Shown here piece by piece: positions 55,601 to 64,000 of a stretch of 64,000 nucleotides of DNA. A program made the translations under genes and the position numbers. The notes below the pieces were generated by a model. The model did not search any database, had not been told where the DNA came from, and saw only the letters and a list, made by a program, of their open reading frames with translations. The DNA comes from Streptococcus sanguinis (GTDB lineage Bacteria > Bacillota > Bacilli > Lactobacillales > Streptococcaceae). Location: positions 124,001 to 188,000 of the forward strand of contig NZ_JAHZPA010000003.1 in NCBI RefSeq assembly GCF_019929225.1, read 5' to 3'. Numbering within the stretch: the stretch's first letter is position 1; each line of letters starts with the position of its first letter.

Positions 55601-55882
55601 GTTTTCTAGAAGGACATTTGGCAAATGTAGTCAAGTAAGAGAGCAGCTCTAATCAGCCTTTTAATTAAAAGAAATTCACAATAAAAAGCGTAAAGAGATT
55701 TTCTCTATTTACTTTTACAAAAATTAATTGTTTTTTTAAGTAAAATCTATTGTAAAAATTTCCTAAAAGATATATGATAATACTATATGTATAAAACGCA
55801 TCTTTTTAGCCTGCTGAGGAGTCTGCTAGAGAGATATTGGGAGATTAGCTTTATACATTTTAGGAAAAAGGGGATTTATAAA

Positions 55883-58800
55883 GTGAAACGTTTTGAAAAA
55901 GTGCAGGAGCGAATTCAGAAATATTCGATTCGCAAATTGTCTGTCGGTGTGGGCTCAGTTGCCATTGCAGCTCTGATTTTTGGGAGCTCTTTGTCCAGTT
56001 TGACTGTTGCTGCGGATGAAGTTGGAGGCGGTGCGACTGCTCACTATACTTATGTTGAAGAGCAAGAGCTAACAGAGCAGGAAAAAGGTCTGATTAAGAA
56101 AGGTCTGCCTGAAAATCTGCAAACGGGGGAAAATTATTACCTGATTTATCGAAAGAAATCTGGGCAAGCTGTCTTGCCGAGTACAGGAAATACTGGTCAG
56201 CCGCTTCTCAGCTTATTTGCAGGAACGGCTATTTTGGCTGTCTTGGTATTCTCACGAAAGAAATCTGGTAAGTTACTAGGAGTGCTTTTGCTAGGTAGCT
56301 TGGGACAAACTGTGTTACAGTCTCCTCAAGCGTTTGCGCTAGAAAATCGGGAATTGCTTTCTTATAATCGTCAAGTTGCGGTTTCGTCAGCAGTCTCTGA
56401 AGCGGATGTGACCATTGCAGGCTATAACTATATCGGTTACTTTACAGCTTCTGATTTGCGTACTTTGACAGAGACCAAGACAACCTCTCTGCCGGCTGGT
56501 CAAGAGGCTCAAGCGCAAGCAGAAGTATCAGAAGCTGCAAAAGAGGATTCTGATTCTATTGATCGAGCTGCTCAGGCAGGGTTGCAGTATCAGCTGAATC
56601 CTGATGAAAGTGATTCTGGCCAGATAGGGAATCTTCCAACTCCAACTCCAGCTCCAACTCCAAATCCTAGTCCAGCTCCTCAGCCGTCAAATCCACCTAT
56701 AGAAACGGCAAAAGGGGAAAGTTTACAAGAACCTGCCTTGCCAGAGTACAGCGGTGCTGTGAACGGTGAGTCGCTAGTTCAAGCGGAAACTCCAGTCTAT
56801 ACTGCTCCAGTTGGTACAGTTGGAGACACAGCCCCAGTCGAGCCAGCCCTCCCAGAATACACAGGCGGAGTTAATGGCGAATCGCTAGTTCAAGCAGACA
56901 ATCCGGTCTATGATGCTCCAGTAGCTACAGTTAGTGACGTGGCTCCGGTTGAGCCAGCCCTCCCAGAATATACAGGCGGCGTTAACGGCGAATCGGCAGT
57001 TCAAGCAGACAATCCAGTCTATGATGCTCCAGTAGCTACAGTTAGTGACGTGGCTCCAGTTGAGCCAGCTTTGCCAGAATACACAGGTGGCGTTAATGGT
57101 GAGTCAACAGTTCAGCCAGAACAGCCTAGTCTGCATACAGACATCAAGCTAGAAACGATTGAACCTCAAGTTGTCAACAAGACAGATCATAGCAAGTATC
57201 TTGATGAGGAGACCACTGTCGATGGAACTCCAGGACAAAAAGAAATTGTAACCAGCTATGAAGTCTTGGATGGTAATCGCATATCGGAGCCACAAACAAC
57301 TGAAAGAATCTTGCATGAAGTAGTTGATACAGTGGTCACTCGAGGTAGCAAGGCTCGCATCAATAAAGAAGAATTGAGCAAGCAGCTGGCTTTAGCAGCA
57401 GCTGTGGATCCTGCAGTTTACACTAATCAATCCTATCAGCAGCTGCAGGCAATTAAGAATATGGCTGCGACGGTTTATCAAACTTCGTCAAGTCAAGATG
57501 AAGTAGATGCGGGTGTCAACCAACTTAAGCAGGCTTTGGCCGACTTATTGGCTCTTAAAGCAGCACCAACTCTGACTGTTTCAGCGGTTAAGAAGGATGA
57601 ATTGCAGAAATCAGTTCAGATTCAATACCAGCTGACGGACAGAGATCAAGCCTTTACTAGTGCTCATGTTCGTCTGAAGAAGGATGGCCAGCTGATAGCA
57701 GAGCAGAACTTGACGGCAGGCCAGTTGACTGCTAGCTTCAGTGGTTTGGACTACTATACACCGTATAAGATTGAGACGACTCTGTCCTATGACTTAGGAA
57801 ATGGGCCTGAAAGTCAGGAATTAGCTCAAGAGACAGTCCAGCTTGACCTGAAGAAGGTGGAGCTCAAGTCCATCACTAATGTCTCCTTGATGAAGGTTGA
57901 AAATGGCCAGACAAAATTGATGCCTACTCTGGCTGAGAAACCAGCAAATCTGGACCAATATTACCTGCACTTTACATCAGACCAGTTCAAGGATACTGTC
58001 CTGCCGGTTACCTCTATTGAGGAAGTGGTCGTTAATAACCAGCCTGTCTTTAAGATCCAGGCTCAGCTGCCAGACTTGCTGCAAAGAAGCGCAACTGGTC
58101 TTCAAAACAGCTTTGATTTCTATCTGGAAAAGGCCAAGAAGCGTGAAGGGAATGTCTATTATGACTTCCAAGACCTCTTGGACGGCATCAAGGAAGATCC
58201 TTCTGGAACCTTTATTCTTGGCCGCAGTATCAGTGCCAAGCTGATTGACAAACCAGCTAACAGCAAATCTTACCTGCAAGGTGAATTCAAAGGTCAGCTG
58301 ATTGGTGGTCAAAATGGCGAACGCCATGCAATTTTAGACTTGGCGCATCCTCTATTTGATACGATTACTGGCGGAACGGTCAAGGATATTGACTTTAAGC
58401 GAGTCAATATGGTTTATCCAGATTCGCAAGCGGGTGATACAATTGCCACAATTGCTGCTCGCTTGAAGAATAAAGGAGTAATCGAAAACGTCAATGTCCA
58501 AGGATACTTGGAAGGAAGAGATCATATTGCTGGTCTGGTTAACAATATAGAAGGCCAATCTCGAGTTGAAAATGTCTCCTTTAAGGGTCAGATTAAGTCC
58601 AAGGGTGGAAACTCTGTTACAGCCGGTATTGCAGGAACCAACGCCATGTCCTTAGTAAGCCGAGCTTATGTCGAAGCAGATATTTGGGTTAAGAGTGGTC
58701 AAAATGCAGGTATGCTGGTCGCTCAAAACTTCACTAACTATTCAGGTGCAGGCTGGGGGAATTGGGGCAAGCTGACTCAGTCCGTTGCCAAAGGTAAGTT

Positions 58801-61621
58801 AGAGGATGCGGGCTCAAGAAATGCGGCTGGTATCGCTGCTTCCATTTGGCCGTATGGAACTATCAATGACACTGTCAGCTATGCTACAGTAGTGAACGGA
58901 AAAGAGCTCTTTAGCTCAGATAATGAGATTACTGATGCTTGGATGGGACAAAAACTCCAAAACCTCTTTGGTGTTCAGGGACAAAGCTCTGGAACCAAGA
59001 CAGGAAAAGATGCCAAGTTCCGTCGCTTGACAGAAGCTGAAGCAGAGCAAAAAGTCAAGAGCTATCGGATTACGGCTCTTGAACAAAGCAGCGCCAATGA
59101 AGTAACAACTGAGAAGCTAAATGCTGCTATCCTGAGAACAAGTACTTATCAAGATAAGGCAGGTTACAAGGCAGAAAATGAACAGCTTTATCAAAATCTA
59201 GAGCGCTTTATGCCTTTCTACAATCAAGAGTTCTTGATTCATGAAGCCAATAAGCTGGTGGATGCTGGTAAGGCGGGCGACCTGTTGACTAAGAAAGTTC
59301 TATCTGTTCAAGCGCTGAAGGGCAATCAGTTTGTTGCTGGCGGAACGGATGCGGATAAGATTTTGGTTCATTTTGAAGATGGAAGCAAGACTATCTACAA
59401 TCTTCAAAATCAAGCACGATTTGAACAGACGGCTCTGCCGGAATATCAGATTGCAGAGCTTGGTACAGTCTATACTCCAAATCACTCAACGGCAGTCAAA
59501 GAAGACTTGCTGACTCAGCTGACTGAGAGCTTGAAGAGCTTTGACCTGTACAGTGATGAGGTCTATCGTTCTGTTGGTCTGCCTAATGATAATGACAAGG
59601 TCAACAAAGTGAAGCGCCTCTTCTTGGATGAATCTCTAGCTGAGGTGAAAGCCAACTTGCAGGATATGCTTGGTAAGCTCCTGGCCAATGAATGGACAAG
59701 ATTCCATGCTGACAATCCAGCAGCCAACGAAGCTCTGAAAGCTAAAATCGAAGAGAACAAGACCGCTATCATGCTAGGTCTGACCTACCTCAACCGTTAT
59801 TACGATCTCAAGTTTGGCGACTATAACCTCAAGGAGCTGGTGCTCTTCAAACCAGACTTCTATGGTGAAAAAGTGCCATTGCTGGATCGCTTGATTAAGA
59901 TTGGTCGTTCGACAGAAAATCAACTAAAAGGGGCAGACAATGTCAATATGTTTGCGCGTCAGTTGAAGGCTGAGTCCAAGTCTAGTGATTTGGTGGCTTA
60001 CTTGGATTACAACCGTCGCCTGCTGACTGACTTTGCGGACATGGATTCTTGGTTCAAGGATGCAACTCGAGGCTTTATTCAGTTTGAAGAACGCCAGTCC
60101 GAAGTCGAGGAGATTAAGTCTGCTAAGTATCGCGTCTTTGATAACCTCAACTCTGAGTACTTCAGCAACTATATCCTTCCGCTTTTGACTCTGAAGAATA
60201 CACGTTTAGCTATTCTGTCAAACTATAGCACCATGGCCTTTGTCAACAGAGACAAGCGCCGGTCATGGTCGGATGAACGATTTAATGCGCGCATCAAGGA
60301 AGTAGCGACCCAGCATAGAAATCACGTAGACACTTGGTACAAACTGCTCTCAGATGATATCAAGTCCAGAATGGTCAAGCAAAATGTAACAGCTGTATGG
60401 GATGGTTTTGATGTAGAGGGACGTGGCTGGATTGATGTCAACGGAAATGATAATAAGGGCAATCCTTATGCACCATCCCGCGAGTTCTTTAACCTAGTTG
60501 GCGGCAGAGCTGGTGGCTGGTACAAGTCAAATGGCTATGGCGCCCATGCTGCCGGTTCAATCCGTGTTAACTTTGAGGCCTTTGACCTCTTGACAGAATA
60601 CGGTGTGTCCGTCTTTACCCATGAGCTCACCCACGTCAATGACAGAGATATTTATCTGGGCGGACATGGCAGACGACAAGGTATCGGACCAGAAGGTTAT
60701 GCCCAAGGTCTGCTCCAATCACCTGTTCCTGATCAGCCAGGTTGGGGTGCTTTGGGTCTCAATATGGCCTTTGATCGTCCAAATAATGGCAGTCTCATTT
60801 TCAATAGCTCGCCAAGTCTCTTCAAGAACCGAGCAGACATCGACCATTACATGAAGGGATATAATGATACCCTCATGCTGCTGGATTACCTTGAGGGACA
60901 AGCCGTTGTTGCCAAAGGAAATGAAGCAGCAGCCAAATGGTTCAAGAAGGTTGAACCGAAAGTTGTGGATCCTCGAACCCAATACGACGTCGTAAGAGAC
61001 TTGACGGCAGAGGAGAAAGCGGCCATGTCAGTCTCATCTGTAGAGGACTTGGTTGATCAAGGCTTGCTGTCTAACCGTGCGGTTGACAATCGAACCTATA
61101 ATCCTGCTGACTATGACTCTAGTTACATTGCGATCGACTTTATGACAGGTATTTATGGTGGTGGTCAAAACAATACTGGGGCGCCAGGAGCCTTGATGTT
61201 CAAGCATAATACCTTCAGAATCTGGGGTTACTATGGCTATGAAAAAGGCTTTGTAAGCTATGCTTCCAATAAACACCGTAAGACAGCCAATGAGCAAGGG
61301 GTGACTGGTTTGAGCGATAACTTTATCATCAAGCAAATTTCTGAAGGCGAATTTGAAACAATGGAAGACTTCAAGAAAGCTTACTTCAGAAAAGTTGTGG
61401 ATAAAGCACAAACCTCAGGTATTAAGCCAGTGACTGTCAACGGAAAAGTCTATCACACTTATGAAGAGTTGAAAGCTGGCTTTGCAGAAGCTGTTGACAA
61501 GGATCTGAAGAAGTCTCGTGTCGATGAACGGGCAACCAAGGACTTCAAGTATGCTGTCTTTACGCAGTTGCTCAAGAACACCAACAGCTTTATGGATGAA
61601 AACTCCATTTGGGGTTCCTAA
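55883..61621 (+). CDS. IgA1-protease-type zinc metalloprotease (M26/ZmpB-ZmpC family)
   Basis: 1912 residues. A YSIRKLSVGVGSV signal motif comes first. The sortase signal LPSTG, followed by a membrane span and RKKSGK, lies near residue 100, the N-terminal placement typical of IgA1/Zmp proteases. Next are a Pro-rich spacer, tandem 37-residue repeats (from about 283), a G5-like domain, a FIVAR-like helical part, GLUG-like repeats (IENVNVQGYLEGRDHIAGLV) and the M26 catalytic domain with HELTH at 1580-1584 and the third ligand Glu1604. It cleaves host proteins outside the cell; whether the target is IgA1 cannot be read. GTG 55883 has AAGGGG upstream; ATG 55787 adds no signal sequence. Confidence 0.9.
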   Translation: MKRFEKVQERIQKYSIRKLSVGVGSVAIAALIFGSSLSSLTVAADEVGGGATAHYTYVEEQELTEQEKGLIKKGLPENLQTGENYYLIYRKKSGQAVLPSTGNTGQPLLSLFAGTAILAVLVFSRKKSGKLLGVLLLGSLGQTVLQSPQAFALENRELLSYNRQVAVSSAVSEADVTIAGYNYIGYFTASDLRTLTETKTTSLPAGQEAQAQAEVSEAAKEDSDSIDRAAQAGLQYQLNPDESDSGQIGNLPTPTPAPTPNPSPAPQPSNPPIETAKGESLQEPALPEYSGAVNGESLVQAETPVYTAPVGTVGDTAPVEPALPEYTGGVNGESLVQADNPVYDAPVATVSDVAPVEPALPEYTGGVNGESAVQADNPVYDAPVATVSDVAPVEPALPEYTGGVNGESTVQPEQPSLHTDIKLETIEPQVVNKTDHSKYLDEETTVDGTPGQKEIVTSYEVLDGNRISEPQTTERILHEVVDTVVTRGSKARINKEELSKQLALAAAVDPAVYTNQSYQQLQAIKNMAATVYQTSSSQDEVDAGVNQLKQALADLLALKAAPTLTVSAVKKDELQKSVQIQYQLTDRDQAFTSAHVRLKKDGQLIAEQNLTAGQLTASFSGLDYYTPYKIETTLSYDLGNGPESQELAQETVQLDLKKVELKSITNVSLMKVENGQTKLMPTLAEKPANLDQYYLHFTSDQFKDTVLPVTSIEEVVVNNQPVFKIQAQLPDLLQRSATGLQNSFDFYLEKAKKREGNVYYDFQDLLDGIKEDPSGTFILGRSISAKLIDKPANSKSYLQGEFKGQLIGGQNGERHAILDLAHPLFDTITGGTVKDIDFKRVNMVYPDSQAGDTIATIAARLKNKGVIENVNVQGYLEGRDHIAGLVNNIEGQSRVENVSFKGQIKSKGGNSVTAGIAGTNAMSLVSRAYVEADIWVKSGQNAGMLVAQNFTNYSGAGWGNWGKLTQSVAKGKLEDAGSRNAAGIAASIWPYGTINDTVSYATVVNGKELFSSDNEITDAWMGQKLQNLFGVQGQSSGTKTGKDAKFRRLTEAEAEQKVKSYRITALEQSSANEVTTEKLNAAILRTSTYQDKAGYKAENEQLYQNLERFMPFYNQEFLIHEANKLVDAGKAGDLLTKKVLSVQALKGNQFVAGGTDADKILVHFEDGSKTIYNLQNQARFEQTALPEYQIAELGTVYTPNHSTAVKEDLLTQLTESLKSFDLYSDEVYRSVGLPNDNDKVNKVKRLFLDESLAEVKANLQDMLGKLLANEWTRFHADNPAANEALKAKIEENKTAIMLGLTYLNRYYDLKFGDYNLKELVLFKPDFYGEKVPLLDRLIKIGRSTENQLKGADNVNMFARQLKAESKSSDLVAYLDYNRRLLTDFADMDSWFKDATRGFIQFEERQSEVEEIKSAKYRVFDNLNSEYFSNYILPLLTLKNTRLAILSNYSTMAFVNRDKRRSWSDERFNARIKEVATQHRNHVDTWYKLLSDDIKSRMVKQNVTAVWDGFDVEGRGWIDVNGNDNKGNPYAPSREFFNLVGGRAGGWYKSNGYGAHAAGSIRVNFEAFDLLTEYGVSVFTHELTHVNDRDIYLGGHGRRQGIGPEGYAQGLLQSPVPDQPGWGALGLNMAFDRPNNGSLIFNSSPSLFKNRADIDHYMKGYNDTLMLLDYLEGQAVVAKGNEAAAKWFKKVEPKVVDPRTQYDVVRDLTAEEKAAMSVSSVEDLVDQGLLSNRAVDNRTYNPADYDSSYIAIDFMTGIYGGGQNNTGAPGALMFKHNTFRIWGYYGYEKGFVSYASNKHRKTANEQGVTGLSDNFIIKQISEGEFETMEDFKKAYFRKVVDKAQTSGIKPVTVNGKVYHTYEELKAGFAEAVDKDLKKSRVDERATKDFKYAVFTQLLKNTNSFMDENSIWGS
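56729..57110 (+). repeat. 111-bp in-frame tandem repeats in the protease gene
   Basis: Units begin at 56729, 56840, 56951 and 57062, exactly 111 bp apart. Each encodes EPALPEY(T/S)G..NGES.VQ....PVY.APV; the fourth is partial. Units 2 and 3 are nearly identical, so copy number can vary by slippage. Confidence 0.9.
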
Positions 61622-61686
61622 GAAAAGGTGTCAGATTTGCTGCATGTGTAACTACAAATAAGGATCTTTAGCAATATGCAATCAAT

Positions 61687-61750
61687 AACCCATTTGAATT
61701 TGCTCTGTTTGTGTCGTCACTGACAGTCTGATTCATATGGGTTGTTTTGT
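61687..61750 (+). terminator. Terminator of the protease gene
   Basis: AACCCATTTGAAT (61687-61699) pairs with ATTCATATGGGTT (61731-61743) at 12 of 13 positions, then GTTTTGTT. Confidence 0.5.
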
Positions 61751-61816
61751 TGCATAATGGCAAGTCAAAGTGCAGATTATCCCAAATTCTTATACGGTAT
61801 TTTCATAAAAATCTGT

Positions 61817-61860
61817 CCCCAGACAGTTCCTGCTTTTAGGGCTTGCTGGGGGCCTTTTTT
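61817..61860 (+). terminator. Terminator ahead of truA
   Basis: CCCCAG...CTGGGG hairpin followed by CCTTTTTT. It insulates truA from upstream transcription. Confidence 0.7.
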
Positions 61861-61862
61861 CC

Positions 61863-61878
61863 TGCTAAAATAAACACA
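61863..61878 (+). promoter_or_regulatory. Extended -10 giving a leaderless truA mRNA
   Basis: TGC-TAAAAT (TAAAAT 61866-61871) lies seven bases before the ATG at 61878, so transcription should start at the start codon. No ribosome site is seen. Confidence 0.55.
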
Positions 61879-62627
61879 TGACACGTTATAAAGCGATTAT
61901 TTCCTATGATGGTTATGGCTTTGCTGGTTTTCAGCGACAGCCCCATGCCAGAAGCGTTCAGGAAGAGATTGAAAAGACCCTGACCCGTATCAATAAAGGC
62001 CAGCCTGTGGTGATTCATGGAGCGGGTCGGACCGACAGTGGTGTCCATGCTCTAGGACAAGTCCTGCATTTTGATTTACCAGAAGAGCGGGATGAAGAAA
62101 AGCTTCGTTTCGCCTTGGATACGCAGACGCCGGAAGATATTGATTTTATCAGGGTAGAGCGGGTGTCGGACGATTTTCACTCTCGCTACAATAAGCACAG
62201 CAAGACCTATGAATTTTTGGTGGACATTGGCCGGCCTAAAAATCCTATGATGCGCCATTATGCTACGCATTATCCTTATCCTTTGGAGCTGGGTCTGATA
62301 GAAGAGGCGATTGCTCAGCTAGAGGGGACGCATGATTTTACAGGCTTTACGGCTTCAGGGACCAGTGTGGAAGACAAGGTTCGGACTATTACCGAGGCTA
62401 AGGTCCGCTACGATGCAGAGCGTAATTTTCTAGTCTTTACTTTTTCGGGCAATGGCTTTCTTTACAAGCAGATCCGTAATATGGTCGGTACCCTGCTCAA
62501 GATTGGCAATAAGCGCATGCCGGTGGAGCAGATTCAGAGGATTTTAGCGGAGAAAGACCGCCATTTGGCAGGACCAACGGCCGATCCAAACGGCCTCTAT
62601 CTAAAGGAGATTCGTTATGAAGAATAA
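61878..62627 (+). CDS. truA: tRNA pseudouridine synthase A
   Basis: 249 residues. The catalytic Asp is in [15 protein letters not shown], and [14 protein letters not shown] is the conserved C-terminal motif. It forms pseudouridine at tRNA positions 38-40. It overlaps the next gene by 11 bp. Confidence 0.96.
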   Translation: MTRYKAIISYDGYGFAGFQRQPHARSVQEEIEKTLTRINKGQPVVIHGAGRTDSGVHALGQVLHFDLPEERDEEKLRFALDTQTPEDIDFIRVERVSDDFHSRYNKHSKTYEFLVDIGRPKNPMMRHYATHYPYPLELGLIEEAIAQLEGTHDFTGFTASGTSVEDKVRTITEAKVRYDAERNFLVFTFSGNGFLYKQIRNMVGTLLKIGNKRMPVEQIQRILAEKDRHLAGPTADPNGLYLKEIRYEE

Positions 62628-63387
62628 GTTGATTTTAGCCCTTTCGGGCAATGATATTTTCAGCGGCGGCGGACTGCACGCTGATTTGGCTACCTATACG
62701 GTCAATGGCCTGCATGGTTTCGTAGCTGTGACTTGCCTGACGGCTATGACTGATAAGGGATTTGAGGTTCTTCCAGTTGAGGAAGAAGTTTTTGCCCAGC
62801 AGTTAGCCAGTCTCAAGGATGTTCCTTTTTCTGCTATTAAAATAGGACTTTTACCCAATCTGGAAATAGCAGAGCAAGCTCTGGCTTTTGTCAAGCAGCA
62901 TGCGGATATACCAGTAGTTCTGGATCCTGTTCTGGTCTGCAAGGAAAATCATGACTTGGAAGTCAGTGCGCTGAGAGAGGAAATCATCAAGTTTTTCCCT
63001 TATGTCAGCATCATCACGCCAAATCTGGCAGAAGCTCAGCTATTGACCCAAAAAGAAATCAAAACTCTTGAGGATATGCAGGCTGCAGCCAAGGAGCTCC
63101 ATGATTTGGGAGCTGAGCATGTGGTGATTAAGGGCGGCAATCGCTTAAGCAAGGAGCGAGCGGTGGATGTTTACTATGACGGTCGAGAGTTTGAGATTAT
63201 GGAATCGCCAGTGCTGGCCAGCAACAATACCGGAGCGGGCTGCACATTTGCTTCCAGCATTGCCAGTCAGCTTCTTCTAGGTAAGTCTCCACTTGCAGCA
63301 GTTCAATTGTCTAAAGATTTTGTTTACCGAGCGATTCAGCGCTCAGATCAATATGGGGTAGTTCAGTATGAGAAATCATCAAGTTAA
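62617..63387 (+). CDS. Pyridoxal/hydroxymethylpyrimidine kinase (ThiD-like)
   Basis: 256 residues of the ribokinase fold. [17 protein letters not shown] is the substrate part, and [16 protein letters not shown] is the anion hole, where Cys replaces the usual Asp (GAGC), as in the Gram-positive two-cysteine pyridoxal kinases. It would phosphorylate vitamin B6 forms and/or HMP. It overlaps truA and the downstream transporter gene. Confidence 0.88.
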   Translation: MKNKLILALSGNDIFSGGGLHADLATYTVNGLHGFVAVTCLTAMTDKGFEVLPVEEEVFAQQLASLKDVPFSAIKIGLLPNLEIAEQALAFVKQHADIPVVLDPVLVCKENHDLEVSALREEIIKFFPYVSIITPNLAEAQLLTQKEIKTLEDMQAAAKELHDLGAEHVVIKGGNRLSKERAVDVYYDGREFEIMESPVLASNNTGAGCTFASSIASQLLLGKSPLAAVQLSKDFVYRAIQRSDQYGVVQYEKSSS

Positions 63388-63850
63388 AAAATTAGTTATC
63401 TTAGCTTTCATCACAGCTCTGTCTGTGGTTTTGGGGAATTTTTTAAAAATCCCGACTCCGACAGGGTTTTTGACGCTGCTGGATGCAGGGATTTATTTTA
63501 CAGCCTTCTACTTTGGCCGCAAGGAAGCGGCTATTGTCGGAGGACTTTCGGGCTTTTTGATTGATATGATTGCCGGCTATCCCCAATGGATGATTTTCAG
63601 TCTGATTTGCCACGGACTTCAAGGTTTCTTTGCTGGCTTTGAGGGTAAGAAACGCTACCTTGGGCTGGTCTTGGCTGCAGCAGCTATGGTCGGCGGCTAC
63701 GCCCTCTTTGGTAGTATCATGAATGGTGTCGGGGCTGCCCTAGCCGAAATCTTAAGTAATTTTATGCAGAATGCTTTTGGTTTAGCGGTCGGTTTTGCTC
63801 TTTACAAGGCCTTCCCAGAGAGTTTGAAAAAGACAGTCACAGTGAAATAA
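63368..63850 (+). CDS. ECF transporter S component (vitamin B6/HMP type)
   Basis: 160 residues, about five membrane helices. The GNFLKIPTPTGFLTLLDAGIY loop and DMIAGYPQWM are typical of PdxU/HmpT-like S components. It binds a vitamin precursor and works with the shared EcfAAT module, which is elsewhere. The 20-bp overlap with the kinase gene supports import and phosphorylation of the same compound. Confidence 0.85.
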   Translation: MRNHQVKKLVILAFITALSVVLGNFLKIPTPTGFLTLLDAGIYFTAFYFGRKEAAIVGGLSGFLIDMIAGYPQWMIFSLICHGLQGFFAGFEGKKRYLGLVLAAAAMVGGYALFGSIMNGVGAALAEILSNFMQNAFGLAVGFALYKAFPESLKKTVTVK

Positions 63851-63862
63851 ACGAGGTGAGAC

Positions 63863-64000
63863 ATGGACTTAGCTAAGATTGGAGCGGAAACTCGTCAGAT
63901 TGTTCTAGATGTTTTGGACAAAGCTGCCTTGGTCGAGGGAGATATTTTTGTTCTGGGTCTATCCTCTAGTGAGGTTGTCGGAGGACATATCGGTCAGAAT
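63863..64000 (+). CDS. UPF0340/YwlG-like protein, 5' part
   Basis: Only the first 46 codons are in the window ([37 protein letters not shown]), matching the TIGR01440/DUF436 family. ACGAGGTGAG precedes the ATG, 12 nt after the transporter stop. The gene continues beyond the window edge. Its function is not established. Confidence 0.8.

Noticed and set aside
61622-61877. Possible riboswitch before the vitamin genes
   Set aside because: Two terminator-like hairpins are seen, but no TPP or other aptamer motif, and truA lies in between.

Overview
The window is chromosomal DNA from a Streptococcus, most likely of the sanguinis/mitis type. This is inferred from the gene order pnp-cysE-cysS-mrnC and hrcA-grpE-dnaK-dnaJ with CIRCE operators, from YSIRK and LPxTG surface proteins, from an M26 IgA1-protease-type metalloprotease whose LPxTG lies near the N-terminus, and from a GH32 fructanase. 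The species cannot be fixed without a database search. No rRNA, tRNA or CRISPR array was seen.

Layout. 1-15540 is mainly core: oligoendopeptidase F, an MFS exporter, pnp with a long repeat-bearing leader, cysE, cysS, mrnC, a DUF6287-type lipoprotein, an aromatic-acid-exporter-like protein, rlmB-yacP-degV, and rplM-rpsI behind an L13-type leader. 15491-23460 is an integration scar. The 3' end of rpsI is duplicated about 7.6 kb downstream, and between the copies lie a broken tyrosine integrase, the malate locus maeE-maeP/maeK-maeR, a membrane gene with an in-frame stop and a DNA methylase fragment. A second integrase remnant lies just outside, and the two integrases have different candidate arm-site repeats. 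23460-29440 is AT-rich accessory DNA: an acetyltransferase, a GTPase with a small partner, a third integrase scrap, and a five-gene cluster. That cluster (two tandem paralogous lipoproteins, a 574-residue lipase with a helical C-terminus, and two small helical proteins) matches the reverse-architecture type VII secretion phospholipase system TslA/TilA/TlaA described in Staphylococcus aureus.

29440-49550 holds a dicarboxylate-type symporter, an ATP-grasp ligase, a wall-anchored fructanase and a wall-anchored M14 carboxypeptidase (each with a cre-like site), a MerR regulator divergent from a diaminopentanoate-dehydrogenase-like gene across a textbook MerR operator, an ACT/UPF0210 pair, tandem histidine phosphatases with an M15 carboxypeptidase, and a PadR-controlled ABC module. 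49551-55562 is the heat-shock operon with two CIRCE sites, expanded by a DJ-1/PfpI gene and by structured intergenic inserts. 55883-61621 is the giant M26 protease. The window ends with truA, a ThiD-like kinase, an ECF S component and the start of a ywlG-like gene.

Main points to follow: the streptococcal TslA-type toxin cluster, the rpsI-flanked malate island, the mosaic of integrases, the apparently degenerate ATPase domain of MaeK, and a repeat family that abuts the dnaJ start codon.
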